DNA of 64,000 bases from Natronosalvus rutilus. GTDB lineage: Archaea; Halobacteriota; Halobacteria; Halobacteriales; Natrialbaceae. Each line of letters starts with the position of its first letter. Position 1 is the stretch's first letter. This document shows, in pieces, positions 45,415-54,650 of this stretch. The notes under the pieces are model-generated. The model ran no database searches and was not told where the DNA came from. It saw nothing but the letters and a program-made list of their open reading frames with translations. A program made the position numbers and the translations under genes. The stretch is taken from NCBI RefSeq assembly GCF_024204665.1, contig NZ_CP100355.1, positions 1,116,001-1,180,000 on the forward strand, written 5' to 3'.

Positions 45415-46620
45415 TCAGTGGGTCTGTCGCCTTTGTACTGCACCCAGCCCAAGGATGATTCCAATCAGTGTCAACACCCCACTCGGATTTCCGAGTTCAT
45501 CTGACTCCGTTTCCGATTGCCCGTCGTTGGATCCGGTTTTGTTGGGTTTGAGGACGGTTGATTCATTGTCTGGTCGATCAGGTGTCGCTGTCGAGTTCTC
45601 TCCGTCCGGTGTCGATCCGTTTTCGGACTCGTTGGCCGTATTCTCCTCGCCTGGTTGTCCGTCATCGTCCTCCACTACCTCGTCGCCGGTGTCATTCGTG
45701 TTGTCCAGCTCGTCCCCCGAGTCAGTGCTCTCGTTGTCGTCTGAGCGGTCATCGAGTTGCGTGTCCTCCTCCGTCTGATTCGTCTCCGGCTTCGTCGGTT
45801 CACTCTCGTCAACGTCGCCGCCACCGGTCGAACCGCCCGACCCTGGAGCCTCATCTGACCCACTTGACTCCTCGGTGATTGTCAGTTCGGGGCCGTCAGT
45901 GACGGCGATCGCCGTCGGGTACTCACCATCGGGATTCGATTCCATGACCCCGCCATAGAGTTCGTAAGTCCCCGCTCCGAGCGTTGCCGCATCGAGGGTT
46001 GCCTCGTACTCACCTGCTCCGGTGTGTTCGAGTGTCACCTCGGCCGCGTTTTCGCCATCCCAGAGGGCAACCGTTACTTCATCTGGACTATCGGAGAGCA
46101 CTGGCTCGCCATCGACAACAATCGGTTCAACGGTCGCGGTGAGTTCGATGTCCTCAGTAGGCTCGATGCTAGACGGTGCCTTGAGGGAAATCTCATACCC
46201 CTGGATAACGACCGGGTGGACGGACCGACGTTCATTATCCCGAAGGGAGAGCAGGTACGTTCCGGGTTCGAGCGTCGTGGTATCGAGTGCATCATCAGCG
46301 GTGCCGAGCGTCACATGCATCGTTCCGCCGGTGTGGTCCCAGCCCTCCTTATACTCGCTCTGACCGGCCTCGTTATAGAGATAGAGGCGGAATCCTGCAG
46401 GCGCACGCACAGTCGTCACAATTGGATCGCCGGGCTCGATCGCGGCGACTCCCTCGACGGGAAACGTTTCGCCCTCGATATCGACCGTCTGTGGAGGTGT
46501 CGCGATCGACTCCGCCACTGTGAGCTCGTAGCCCGCCCCGCCAACGGGACCGGCGAGGGCGAGGCTCACCACGACGAGGAGGGCGGCCCCGATAGCCAGG
46601 GTGGAGGACCTGGGCTGCAT
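45415..46620 (-). CDS. Secreted surface protein with acidic linker and C-terminal sorting-like anchor
   Basis: A 401-residue protein. The N-terminus (SSTLAIGAALLVVVSLALAG) is a signal peptide. Residues 30-230 hold two beta-sandwich-like regions (GFRLYLYNEAGQSEYKEG; EITLKAPSSIEPTEDIELTA-like segment, actual YEISLKAPSSIEPTEDIEL). A Ser/Asp/Asn/Thr-rich linker covers about 230-370 and should be heavily glycosylated. The C-terminus (SGVLTLIGIILGLGAVQRR) has the hydrophobic helix and basic tail of archaeosortase substrates, but the PGF motif is replaced by NPSG. It lies 53 bases from the larger protein gene and probably shares an operon with it. Confidence 0.75.
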   Translation of the reverse strand: MQPRSSTLAIGAALLVVVSLALAGPVGGAGYELTVAESIATPPQTVDIEGETFPVEGVAAIEPGDPIVTTVRAPAGFRLYLYNEAGQSEYKEGWDHTGGTMHVTLGTADDALDTTTLEPGTYLLSLRDNERRSVHPVVIQGYEISLKAPSSIEPTEDIELTATVEPIVVDGEPVLSDSPDEVTVALWDGENAAEVTLEHTGAGEYEATLDAATLGAGTYELYGGVMESNPDGEYPTAIAVTDGPELTITEESSGSDEAPGSGGSTGGGDVDESEPTKPETNQTEEDTQLDDRSDDNESTDSGDELDNTNDTGDEVVEDDDGQPGEENTANESENGSTPDGENSTATPDRPDNESTVLKPNKTGSNDGQSETESDELGNPSGVLTLIGIILGLGAVQRRQTH

Positions 46621-46677
46621 ACACCGTCATGGCCCACCGGTAATAAAAGCGTTCGCACTCAGTGACTGTTCTGTCGG

Positions 46678-48942
46678 ATGATCCGTTTGATCGCTATACT
46701 CGCTGGCGACACTCGCGTCCGAAATTCGACCGAAATCTCCGGCGCCCTCGAACTCGCCAATGGCGAAACGGCAGCTGGTGACACGATCCTCGTCTTCACC
46801 GACGATGGCTACCAAACGGTAACGATCGATGAACGTGGCGAGTACGCGTTGACGCTCCCCAGCCGAGTCGACCCGTACCAGCTCCAGTACTATCGCCATA
46901 GCAATCTCAGTGATATTACGCGCGACGGCTTCGTCGATATGTACGCCGTTGCCACCGTTCCCGGGGACACCGATTCCGCCCTCGAGACTACGCGGCTTCC
47001 CGAGGGTCATCTGGTCGATGTGACGGTCGTTGATGAGGGCGGTGACCCGGTCACCGGTGCGTGGACGAGGCTCTATCATAATAATACGGAGATGTATGCG
47101 AAGGCTGGCATCGCTAATCTCACAACCGAAAACGGGACAATCCAGTTCGGGGAGGAATCCGGCGTGGAGCTGAACGGTGCCGTCGACATTGTGGTTGAAC
47201 CGCCCGAAGGGGACAACCGGTTCGTCAACCGGACGTACGAGCAGACGATCGAGGTCACGGATAACATGACCCCGGAGGTCGTCCTCGAAGAGAATACAAC
47301 CGTCCCGCAGTTCGATGTCGATCCCACCGAACCTGATGTGAACGAGACGGTGACGTTTAACGCATCTGCGTCAATCGGGAATCTCACGGCCTACGAGTGG
47401 AACTTTGGTGACGGGGCCACCGCAACGGGCTCTGTCGTCACGCACTCGTTCGATACCATCGATACCTACGACGTCACGCTGACGGTGACGGACGATAACG
47501 GTACGACCAAGACGGTGACCGAGCCGGTGTCGGTCGGTGGCCATACCGCGATTGAACACGGCGATGGGACCACCACGAGTGACAGTGGCGTCTACGCCGA
47601 TGCACCGACTATTCGGACGACTGTACCCGATGCGACGGTCGAATTCGGTGGCGAAGCGAACACCACCTTCTGGATCAACAACACGAAAACCGGTGAGTCG
47701 GTGACCGTCACCGCAAACGAGAGTACAGTATCCGTTCCGGCCGACCGGATCGCGTTCTTACTGTACAATTCCTCCGGTACCCTTCTTCCTGAAGAGGGGC
47801 TTTTCGTCGAGGCGATCGCCCCTGATGGCTCTGCCACCACGATACCAGTCGACGTTGATGGCGACCACGAAATGTTCGAGAACGCGAGTACGTTCTCGAC
47901 GTACGAGATCTCCCTCGTCGATGCCGAACGTAACGTCCCCATCGGTACGACTGACGAGCGGCTCATGGGTATTGGCTATGAAGCCACCCTCGAACAGGAC
48001 AGCACCGATGGTGACATCAATGTCACAATTTCACGAGACAGTACCGTCGACGAGTCCTGGAACGCGACCTTTGAGCTGATTAACGGAACCACCCACGAGC
48101 GGGTCCTCTCTCAGCCGGTCGAGCACGACGGTTCCGCCGGCGAGTTCGCGTTCACCGTTGATGCAGACACCCTCGATGACGGAGAGTATACGTGGCATCT
48201 GACCCTCGAGTCGTCCGACCAAGAGCCGGCTGTCCAACGTCTGCGCGACCAGGGGTTCGTCGTACAGACCGTAGAGGAAGACAAGTCCGATGACAGCGGG
48301 TCAGCTCCCTCCCCACCATCGATGCCCGCACCAACCCCGAGCGAACCGGCGAGTTTCGATCTCGGCGCGCTTGATCTGCCGACGACGGTCGAAGCGGGCG
48401 AGTCTATTCCGGTGAGCGTCCTGGTCGCCAATACCGGTGAGGAAGCCGGGACAGCTGACGTGACGCTTACCCTTGACGACGAGGTCGTCGGCGAGGATAC
48501 ACTTGAGGTTGCGGCTGGTGCTAATGACACCCTCACGTTCGAGGTCACTGCCCCTGAGACGGCAGGTGAGGCCACCGTGACGATTCAGACGGCAGATGAC
48601 GAAACCACGGCCACGGTGACCGTGACAGACGATGAGGACCCGGCTGAAGAGGATGACCCAGCAGACTCCGAGGACCCGGCTGACACTGACGAATCGGACG
48701 AGAATAACGATTCGGACGAAACGGACGACTCAGCCGACACCGATGAATCGGACGACGCTAATGAATCAGCCGAGACTAACGAATCGGCCGACGCTGACAA
48801 CGATTCATCCGAGGCTGCTGACCAGGTTGATGAGGATCCGGTGAACGCCGACGACGATACAGATACCGTCCCCGGATTCGGTGGCTTGAGTGCACTCGTT
48901 GCGATGCTGGCGGGTGCGTTGTTGATCGCCCGGCGACGCTAA
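46678..48942 (+). CDS. PGF-CTERM surface protein with PKD domain, no visible signal peptide
   Basis: A 754-residue protein. The C-terminus VPGFGGLSALVAMLAGALLI followed by ARRR is a PGF-CTERM archaeosortase signal, preceded by an Asp/Glu/Ser linker of about 90 residues. A PKD domain (LTAYEWNFGDGATATGS to YDVTLTVTDDNGT) lies near 225-300 and a CARDB-like domain (SIPVSVLVANTGEEAGTADV) near 570-640. Many N-glycosylation sequons are present. The N-terminus MIRLIAILAGDTRVRNS is too short for a signal peptide, which conflicts with a sorted C-terminus. It is divergent from 45415-46620, with only 57 bases between them, so the 5' end may have been lost by rearrangement. Confidence 0.7.
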   Translation: MIRLIAILAGDTRVRNSTEISGALELANGETAAGDTILVFTDDGYQTVTIDERGEYALTLPSRVDPYQLQYYRHSNLSDITRDGFVDMYAVATVPGDTDSALETTRLPEGHLVDVTVVDEGGDPVTGAWTRLYHNNTEMYAKAGIANLTTENGTIQFGEESGVELNGAVDIVVEPPEGDNRFVNRTYEQTIEVTDNMTPEVVLEENTTVPQFDVDPTEPDVNETVTFNASASIGNLTAYEWNFGDGATATGSVVTHSFDTIDTYDVTLTVTDDNGTTKTVTEPVSVGGHTAIEHGDGTTTSDSGVYADAPTIRTTVPDATVEFGGEANTTFWINNTKTGESVTVTANESTVSVPADRIAFLLYNSSGTLLPEEGLFVEAIAPDGSATTIPVDVDGDHEMFENASTFSTYEISLVDAERNVPIGTTDERLMGIGYEATLEQDSTDGDINVTISRDSTVDESWNATFELINGTTHERVLSQPVEHDGSAGEFAFTVDADTLDDGEYTWHLTLESSDQEPAVQRLRDQGFVVQTVEEDKSDDSGSAPSPPSMPAPTPSEPASFDLGALDLPTTVEAGESIPVSVLVANTGEEAGTADVTLTLDDEVVGEDTLEVAAGANDTLTFEVTAPETAGEATVTIQTADDETTATVTVTDDEDPAEEDDPADSEDPADTDESDENNDSDETDDSADTDESDDANESAETNESADADNDSSEAADQVDEDPVNADDDTDTVPGFGGLSALVAMLAGALLIARRR

Positions 48943-49272
48943 CGCCGGTCGCCACGTTCCGTTCTTAACGGTTCACATCCGTACTCGAGAGCACCGAATT
49001 CCCTCTCCTCTCTTCTCGATACCGTGCAACGACCGCACCAGTCGCTCAACGGACAGACGCCAGCGACGGTGTGACCCGGGATAATGCCCTTCTCGAGACA
49101 CGGTTCTTCGAAACATCCCTCGACAGAGCGACCTTTTTCGTCAATATACGTGGTGGTGATGGACCCACAGTGGTCCTTCACGGATAACACCTTTCGAGCT
49201 GCGTTTAGAGACCGCTGTATCGATGTCGTGCTGTTTCGGCTCTGTCCTGTTACAGACACGTCTGGTGCGAAC
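48943..49272. other. Interval with one weak cysteine-rich frame
   Basis: On the minus strand a frame crossing this interval contains DHCGSITTTYIDEKGRSVEG, CFEEPCLEKG and VCPLSDWCGRC. The spaced cysteines could form a metal site, but the start would lie inside the adjacent IS end and I do not recognise a family. I leave it as an unproven possible gene fragment. Nothing else is visible. Confidence 0.25.
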
Positions 49273-49320
49273 ACGCTCGCCGTGAACGGCGGGATTCTCT
49301 CGCTGCTTAAAGATAGCGCG
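49273..49320 (+). repeat. Solo left end of the tnpA/tnpB-type IS200/IS605 element
   Basis: CGCCGTGAACGGCGGGATTC, TCTCGCTGCTTAAAGATAG closely matches the left end at about 25091-25128 (CGCCGTGAACGGCGGGATTC, TCTCGTTGTTTAAAGATAG). The hairpin is CGCCGT / ACGGCG. No transposase is adjacent. From 49320 to 49701 no further gene or repeat was recognised. Confidence 0.7.
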
Positions 49321-49701
49321 GAGGTAACAATGATGGTTGGTGCTGGTTGGCTGTGAGGGCACCGTTAGCAACGACGACCCCCTCCCCCGCGCTACTAGCA
49401 GATTGGTCTCAATGGACGTAATCGTATTGGCCGTATGGGACCATCCTAACTGAACGCCCACTCTCGAGTATCGAGGTTTTTCACTCCCACCAACAGGACG
49501 ACTGAGAAGATGAGTCGTCAGCTTGCAGCCGACTCCCTGGTCCTCAAACAAGGCACACAGAGGGCGCAAGATTAGCTCTCCAAAGTTTGTAGAGTCGAAC
49601 ATCCGATTACTCCCTTTGCTGGAAGTGCTCTCCCCCGTTCCGGCCACAACCATCATATCTCTTGAAAATAGATATCACATTAACTACCTGATCGCGCTCT
49701 C

Positions 49702-51165
49702 ATGAACACAGATACACGGGCGGTTACCCCAGTCCTTGGCTTGGTGCTCCTCATCGGTATTGTCGCCATTAGCTCACTGACCATTATGGCGGTTGGGACC
49801 GACCTCATCACGGCGACCCAGAACCAGGCCGAAGACGAACGGGCCGAACAGAGTTTCGTCGAGCTCAAACAGGCTATGACGTCCCAGGCTCAATCCCCAG
49901 AAACGACGCACTCTATCTCCTTGGGGGTGAGTGAGGGTGGAACAGTCATCCGGGATGATGCTGGCTCGATCCAGATCGAGTACGAAGACCTCGATGCAGC
50001 GTACGCCGACCCGATTCAGTTTGGTGCCGTCGAGTATCGAGGCCACGGCGGCTCGGTCGTCGCCCTCGAGGCGGGGGCTGTCTTTCGGGGCACTGGTGAG
50101 GACGCCCGGATGGTGTCGAAACCGAAGATCGAATACGACGACGAGGAAAACGCCCTCAACTATCATCTTATGGAGGCCGTCGGCGAGAAGGAACTGCGCT
50201 CGGATGAGTTGCAACTCAACGTCACCGCTGTCGAGGGCCAGAACCATATCGTCGAAAACCAGATCGTCGTGATCACGATCGAAAGCCGGTACTGGGGCGG
50301 GTGGGAGCAGTACTTCACCAATGAAGTCGGCGACCGTGGCGTCATCGCCGAACCGATCCCGGGAAGTGACAAAGGCAAAGTCACGGTCAATCTGGGCCGT
50401 ATTGATCGGCCAACCCCCTTTGAGAACGCCGTTCACGCCCGTGAGGATCCTAACTTGGGTGGCAATGCGAACATCAGCGGTGAGGTCACTGTCGGCGACT
50501 CCCTCGACCCGATCGATGATGAGATTACAGCCCTCGTCGCGAACGCCACAGCTAACTACACTCACGTGGGTCAACTCGATGGCGGAACGGTCACTGCGGG
50601 TACGTACTATGCAGACGAAATTGATCTCAGTGAGGAGCTGGTCGTTGATCTCACCGATGGCGACGTGGTGCTCGTTGTGGATGGCGATATACACATTGAC
50701 CACGATTTCCGCGTCAAAAACTGGGGTGACAACGACGTTCAACTGTATACGACAGGCGATCTCTCGCTCTCGAGCAGTCAGATGTGTCTCGATGAGAATA
50801 CGTGTCGGGGCACGCATTCTGACCGTCAGGGGAACGATCCGGGTCCTGGATCTATCGATGCGGAGCATCTCCAGGTGTATGGGACCTCAGACTTTCAGCT
50901 GGAGATGGCCGGGCATACCTACTTCGAGGGGATCATCTATGCGCCAGCCGGTGACCACGGCAGTTCCAACGTCGGGGACTGGAGCGGGAACGCCTATCTC
51001 GACGGTTCGGTCGTTCTCGGTGCCGTCGATGCCGGCGGGACACCAATGATCGCCCATCACGAGGCCTTGAAATGGCTTGACCCACAAATCGGTCAGCCGG
51101 TCAAAAACCCCGAAATCACGTATCTCAACCTCATTTATCAGGAGATAGAAGTGACGAACAAGTAA
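49702..51165 (+). CDS. Type IV pilin-like surface protein (DUF7289-like)
   Basis: A 487-residue exported protein. The N-terminus RAVTPVLGLVLLIGIVAISS is the haloarchaeal type IV pilin signature (short charged leader, then a hydrophobic H-domain), processed by PibD-type peptidase. The rest is beta-rich, with segments such as GDVVLVVDGDIHIDHDFRV and GHTYFEGIIYAPAGDHGSSN. These resemble the DUF7289/DUF7305 haloarchaeal proteins with parallel beta-strand repeats. It probably forms or decorates a surface filament. The start ATG is preceded by an AT-rich stretch, with a likely TATA near 49672-49680. Confidence 0.72.
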   Translation: MNTDTRAVTPVLGLVLLIGIVAISSLTIMAVGTDLITATQNQAEDERAEQSFVELKQAMTSQAQSPETTHSISLGVSEGGTVIRDDAGSIQIEYEDLDAAYADPIQFGAVEYRGHGGSVVALEAGAVFRGTGEDARMVSKPKIEYDDEENALNYHLMEAVGEKELRSDELQLNVTAVEGQNHIVENQIVVITIESRYWGGWEQYFTNEVGDRGVIAEPIPGSDKGKVTVNLGRIDRPTPFENAVHAREDPNLGGNANISGEVTVGDSLDPIDDEITALVANATANYTHVGQLDGGTVTAGTYYADEIDLSEELVVDLTDGDVVLVVDGDIHIDHDFRVKNWGDNDVQLYTTGDLSLSSSQMCLDENTCRGTHSDRQGNDPGPGSIDAEHLQVYGTSDFQLEMAGHTYFEGIIYAPAGDHGSSNVGDWSGNAYLDGSVVLGAVDAGGTPMIAHHEALKWLDPQIGQPVKNPEITYLNLIYQEIEVTNK

Positions 51166-51689
51166 TACCGGCAGTGTAACTTGCGCAGGGAAGGGGTAGC
51201 ATCGGGTCACTGGCTTGTTGAGCGTTACTCGCACAGTGGCAACGTAGGTGACTATCACCCGGGCCAGTACGACTGTTCGCCCACGTGTTATTACTCGTGC
51301 ATCGTGTAGTGCGTTATGAGACATTACGGGAAAGCGCGAACAATGCGCCGGAGGGCATGCCGACAGACGTCAGCGAGTGTTGACGGTGTGTCGAGCCTCT
51401 GGGCGAAAGATCCGAATCGGATAAGAAAGTGATCGTCGACATCGTCGGCGAACAACCCGACAGGACACTTGTCTGTAAAATCGATGGCGAGTCGTCTGCC
51501 TTCTCGAGAGAGACATTACGGAGATTCAGACGACCGCGCGGGTGACCGCCGTCAATGGGATCACTGGCGAGGCCGAGCTTGTTGATCGCGGCGTGTAACC
51601 TCATGCAGTCTCGGCTGTTCAACCCGTCGAGAACACGATTGGAGCACTATCGGTGTGTCTTCATGGCTCTTGAGCGGCTCGTGTGCGGC
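51166..51689. other. Interval with a possible gene fragment
   Basis: About 520 bases between the pilin-like gene and a membrane protein. On the plus strand from about 51386 a short frame reads ESDKKVIVDIVGEQPDRTLV and CKIDGESSAFSRETLRRFRR before a stop near 51545. The composition is coding-like but there is no start codon, so it may be a remnant. No other feature is evident. Confidence 0.3.
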
Positions 51690-52172
51690 TTACCTGCGGT
51701 GATCGATGGCCCAGACCACCGTGGCACCGACTCCGGCAAAGAAGGCAGGCCAGCGATCGCTACTCAAATAGAAGCCTGGGGTGGGCGGGTGATACTGGGT
51801 GAGCGGCCAGAACACGGGATAGGCGTAGCCCGACGGATTGACCAGGAGGAGATCAAGGCCGTGATGAGATAGCGCCCCGAGAGCGAGCATCGCGACGACG
51901 CCACGCCGGTAGGCAGTTGGTGTCAGGAGGCCCCCGAGGGCGACGACGAGGACGGTGCCCCCGAGGGTATGGAACGCCCACCAGTCGAAGGGGATGCCCA
52001 GTGCGGCTTCAATCGCCTTGGCTGGGAAGAGGAGATCGAATCGGCTGAGATCCGGCGTGACCGCGCCAACCATCGCGACAGTCACGTACGGGGCCGTGAG
52101 CCACCGAGTGTACCATGACAGGACGGTCGCCAGCGTGAACCCGACGAGGACGTGGGTGAGCAACTCAGGCAT
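51690..52172 (-). CDS. Membrane-bound metal-dependent hydrolase (YdjM/DUF457-like)
   Basis: A 160-residue protein with about four membrane segments. It begins MPELLTHVLVGFTLATVLSW, with a first-helix His. DLSRFDLLFP, FDWWAFHTLGGTVLVVAL and ALGALSHHGLDLLLVNPSGY give the His/Asp set of the YdjM-like family of putative membrane metal-dependent hydrolases. Its enzymatic activity is not established. It overlaps the upstream gene by eight bases and forms a two-gene unit with it. Confidence 0.75.
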   Translation of the reverse strand: MPELLTHVLVGFTLATVLSWYTRWLTAPYVTVAMVGAVTPDLSRFDLLFPAKAIEAALGIPFDWWAFHTLGGTVLVVALGGLLTPTAYRRGVVAMLALGALSHHGLDLLLVNPSGYAYPVFWPLTQYHPPTPGFYLSSDRWPAFFAGVGATVVWAIDHRR

Positions 52173-52647
52173 CGGCGTCCTCCTTGTGGGGGATGACCGC
52201 GAGCGCCTGGGGGTCGACGCGCCAGTGCCGAAGCGCGCGTACCACCAGCCACCCCGCCGCGAGAAGGGAGACGAGGTACATATAGGCCAGTTCCCAGCGC
52301 TCTTGGACAATCGTCTCCTGAGCGAGGAGTTCCCCATCTGGCCTGACGGTCCCGAACACACGCAGGTCCTGGCCGACGGCTGTTTCTGGGCCGTTCCGGA
52401 TGACGTACGTGTCGGTGCCGTGCTCGTGGTCGACCTCGATGGTCAGTGGGTCGGTGGCGATTACCGTCCCTCCGATGTCGACTTGCTGGCCGACGTAGCG
52501 GTCGTAATCGATTGCGAGCTCTTCATCACCTGGGTAGTCGTGGAGGGCAGGATCGGGCTCGAGGGCGCCGTACGCGACAAAAAGGCCGACGAAAGCGAGG
52601 AGAAGGATGCCAAGGGCGAACAGCCGAACTCGTGGGGTGTCGAGCAT
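52165..52647 (-). CDS. Membrane-anchored protein with an OB-like extracytoplasmic domain
   Basis: A 160-residue protein. An N-terminal helix (VRLFALGILLLAFVGLFVAYG) and a C-terminal helix (AYMYLVSLLAAGWLVVRAL) flank an 85-residue beta-rich domain. That domain contains YVGQQVDIGGTVIATDPLTI and GQDLRVFGTVRPDGELLAQE, a pattern like the OB fold of CcmE/tRNA anti-codon-type domains. I do not recognise a specific family. It is translationally coupled to the hydrolase-like gene downstream through an 8-base overlap, so they may work together in the envelope. Confidence 0.65.
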   Translation of the reverse strand: MLDTPRVRLFALGILLLAFVGLFVAYGALEPDPALHDYPGDEELAIDYDRYVGQQVDIGGTVIATDPLTIEVDHEHGTDTYVIRNGPETAVGQDLRVFGTVRPDGELLAQETIVQERWELAYMYLVSLLAAGWLVVRALRHWRVDPQALAVIPHKEDADA

Positions 52648-52912
52648 TCACCGAAGAATGTCTTGTGAAGCCTATAGCTGGCACGATTCCGGTTCCGGAG
52701 GTGAAAGAGGAGACGGTTGCCGACGGGGTCACTTGCGTCGGCTGTCGCCATCCCGGCCGCCGATGGAGATAATGGTGGAACTCGAGTTGGTTCCGTCGTT
52801 CGAGTGACCCGTGGACAGTCGGCGCCTTTGGTGCGCTATTGGGGTGTCTCACTCGAAGACTGGCCGATAACGGCTCGAACAACCCTTCAGTGAAACGATT
52901 TCTCGTTGCCGA

Positions 52913-53809
52913 TCAGTACCCTGTTGATGGACACCGACAGTATCGTTCGGTTTCATGATCGAACATCACGATATGAGAATGGACGGTAGTTGCTACGTCT
53001 CGCATGCGTTTTGCCTGGGCTTCTGTCGTGACGGTTGTTCCGTAGTAGTGTTCTGTTCGACGGGTATCATATAACGCTTTCAGCATTTGGATTGTCGCGT
53101 CCTCAAGGGGCACTTGTCCTTTCGCGAACTCATACGGAGAGTCATGATATGATTTTCGAGCGCATACCTGCGTCTTCAGGCGTAGGTCGAGCGGTAGGCC
53201 TGGTGCGACACCCGCTGTCGGTGGCCGAGTCGGATTTCCACCGTAATCGTTTTTGTGTGCCCCTGCGTCCCATGAAGTACTACGAATACCGTGAGATGCC
53301 GGCCCTGAACAGACAAGGGGCGGTGACGAACGCGGTCTGTTCGTCACACGGCGATGACATGGTATTCGGTGGGGCCTGGTTGACCGGGCCACAGCCCTAT
53401 ATAGGGGAGAAAACGAGAGTTTCGCCAGAGTGTCTCTGGTTCCCCTTGAGTGCGGGTTGGAACCTCGAACGTCACACTCGGCGGAAATCCGATGGTCGGA
53501 TTCCACGTCCTTCAGGGCGTGGAGGAGGTCAATTCGGAGTTCCTTCGGGTCGGTTCCAGCAATAGAAATGAGGTATCCCTGAAGCGTATGTTCGATAACG
53601 ATGAATGAGTGCTCGAGAACCGCTCCATAGTAGTCGCCGAGTTCGTCGAGTCGGTGTATCAACTCAAGGAGGCGACACGCTTTCTGGATCTGAATTTTTC
53701 CATCGTCTGCTCCCGGAGCCGCGTCCAGTTCTGGTTCGAACGTCGGTTGGCCGTAGGCGTGCCCAAAGGCGTCTTCTGCCGCAGAAATTTGTTCGAGTAG
53801 CTCCCCCGG
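52913..53809 (-). pseudogene. HEPN-domain toxin gene broken by an insertion
   Basis: The two halves of a HEPN protein are separated by foreign sequence. The first half, reading from 53809, gives ELLEQISAAEDAFGHAYGQP, then KIQIQKACRLLELIHRLDEL and SFIVIEHTLQGYLISIAGTD. After PKELR the frame enters an IS-like insert of about 390 bases. It resumes at HDSPYEFAKGQVPLEDATIQ and ends ATTVHSHIVMFDHETERYCR. No start codon is obvious: the HEPN frame follows the MNT stop codon directly. HEPN proteins are RNases or their relatives and pair with MNT nucleotidyltransferases as toxin-antitoxin systems. This copy should be inactive. Confidence 0.75.
53150..53540. mobile_element. Non-autonomous IS200/IS605-like insert in the HEPN gene
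   Basis: About 390 bases interrupt the HEPN frame. Near one edge is the hairpin CCACGTCCT / AGGGCGTGG (53503-53522), almost the same as that at 37762, flanked on the minus strand by TTGACCTCCTCC, a variant of TTGACATCCTCC. Near the other edge is an imperfect stem CCTGCGTC / GGCGTAGG (about 53165-53184). The interior has no recognisable transposase frame. It looks like an internally deleted element mobilised in trans. Confidence 0.6.
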
Positions 53810-54613
53810 TCACTCATCGGATATTATCTCCACTTTCACTCGCTCAAGGGTCTCTGTCGAGAGAAGGGTGATCCCATCACCGAACAACGCCTCAGTATCG
53901 ACCCGGTCTCGCTGGGCGAGTATCGATTGTGGAGTTTCGACAATAATTTCAAATGAATACCGTTCTGCCGAGGGGTCGTCAGACGATTCGTTTTCGAGTT
54001 GTGCCGTAATCGCCGGCCAGTTTGATTCGAAATCAGCGTGTTCGGGAGTTGCTATCCCAATTGTTGATGGAATATAGAGTTCCTCGAGTTGCTTGACGAG
54101 TTTGTTTGCCTCGTGACGCTGACGCATGTGATCCTCACCAACGAGTACCCACAAGTCGATATCCGATTGGCGGTCGGCCTCCCCGCGTGCCGTACTTCCA
54201 AAGAGAATAATCCCGTTGACATCTGCGAGTTGTTCAGTGATATAGTGGCGAGCAATGCGCACCGGGGTCTGGAACGCTGATTGTGGGATCGTACGGATCG
54301 GATCCGTTGGCTTGTCGAGTCGTGTTTTGTTGATTCGGACACGACGGGCGTTCCCTTCGTGAGTTGTCTCGATCAGCCCGTTCGCTTCGAGGGTATTGAC
54401 GGCTTCACGAGTCGCACGCTCACTCGTTGGGGTGACACGTGCAAGTTGACGGATCGATACATCGATATCAGGATTATCTGCGAGGAACTGGAGAATATGC
54501 GAACTTGCGCTGTGCTTGAAGAGATTGGTATCTCGGATTGGCAGTGGGAGGCCGACCGATGACCACTTGGTAGGGTTATCAGCCGTGTCGGTTGTTGAAC
54601 TGTCATGCCTCAT
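53810..54613 (-). CDS. MNT-type nucleotidyltransferase with N-terminal winged helix
   Basis: A 267-residue protein. Residues 35-100 form a winged helix (SSHILQFLADNPDIDVSIRQ to ERATREAVNTLEANGLIETT). Residues 115-265 form a minimal nucleotidyltransferase with the signature GSTARGEADRQSDIDLW (Gly139-Ser140 to Asp151/Asp153). MNT proteins AMPylate or otherwise neutralise HEPN toxins; the winged helix could make the operon self-regulating. The partner HEPN gene follows immediately and is broken, so the antitoxin is now an orphan. An AT-rich promoter lies just upstream. Confidence 0.85.
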   Translation of the reverse strand: MRHDSSTTDTADNPTKWSSVGLPLPIRDTNLFKHSASSHILQFLADNPDIDVSIRQLARVTPTSERATREAVNTLEANGLIETTHEGNARRVRINKTRLDKPTDPIRTIPQSAFQTPVRIARHYITEQLADVNGIILFGSTARGEADRQSDIDLWVLVGEDHMRQRHEANKLVKQLEELYIPSTIGIATPEHADFESNWPAITAQLENESSDDPSAERYSFEIIVETPQSILAQRDRVDTEALFGDGITLLSTETLERVKVEIISDE

Positions 54614-54633
54614 ACGGCATAGTAGATCAACAG

Positions 54634-54650
54634 TATATATATAATTTATA
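54634..54650 (-). promoter_or_regulatory. TATA-rich promoter of the MNT gene
   Basis: On the minus strand TATAAATTATATATATA sits about 22-38 bases before the ATG at 54613. That distance predicts a leaderless mRNA. It is one of the most AT-rich stretches in the window. The following 350 bases up to 54999 hold no other gene I can support, apart from the probable promoter of the PadR-like gene. Confidence 0.6.

Noticed and set aside
49774-50868. A 364-codon minus-strand frame inside the pilin-like gene
   Set aside because: Antisense shadow; the plus strand has a clear pilin signal and surface-protein composition.
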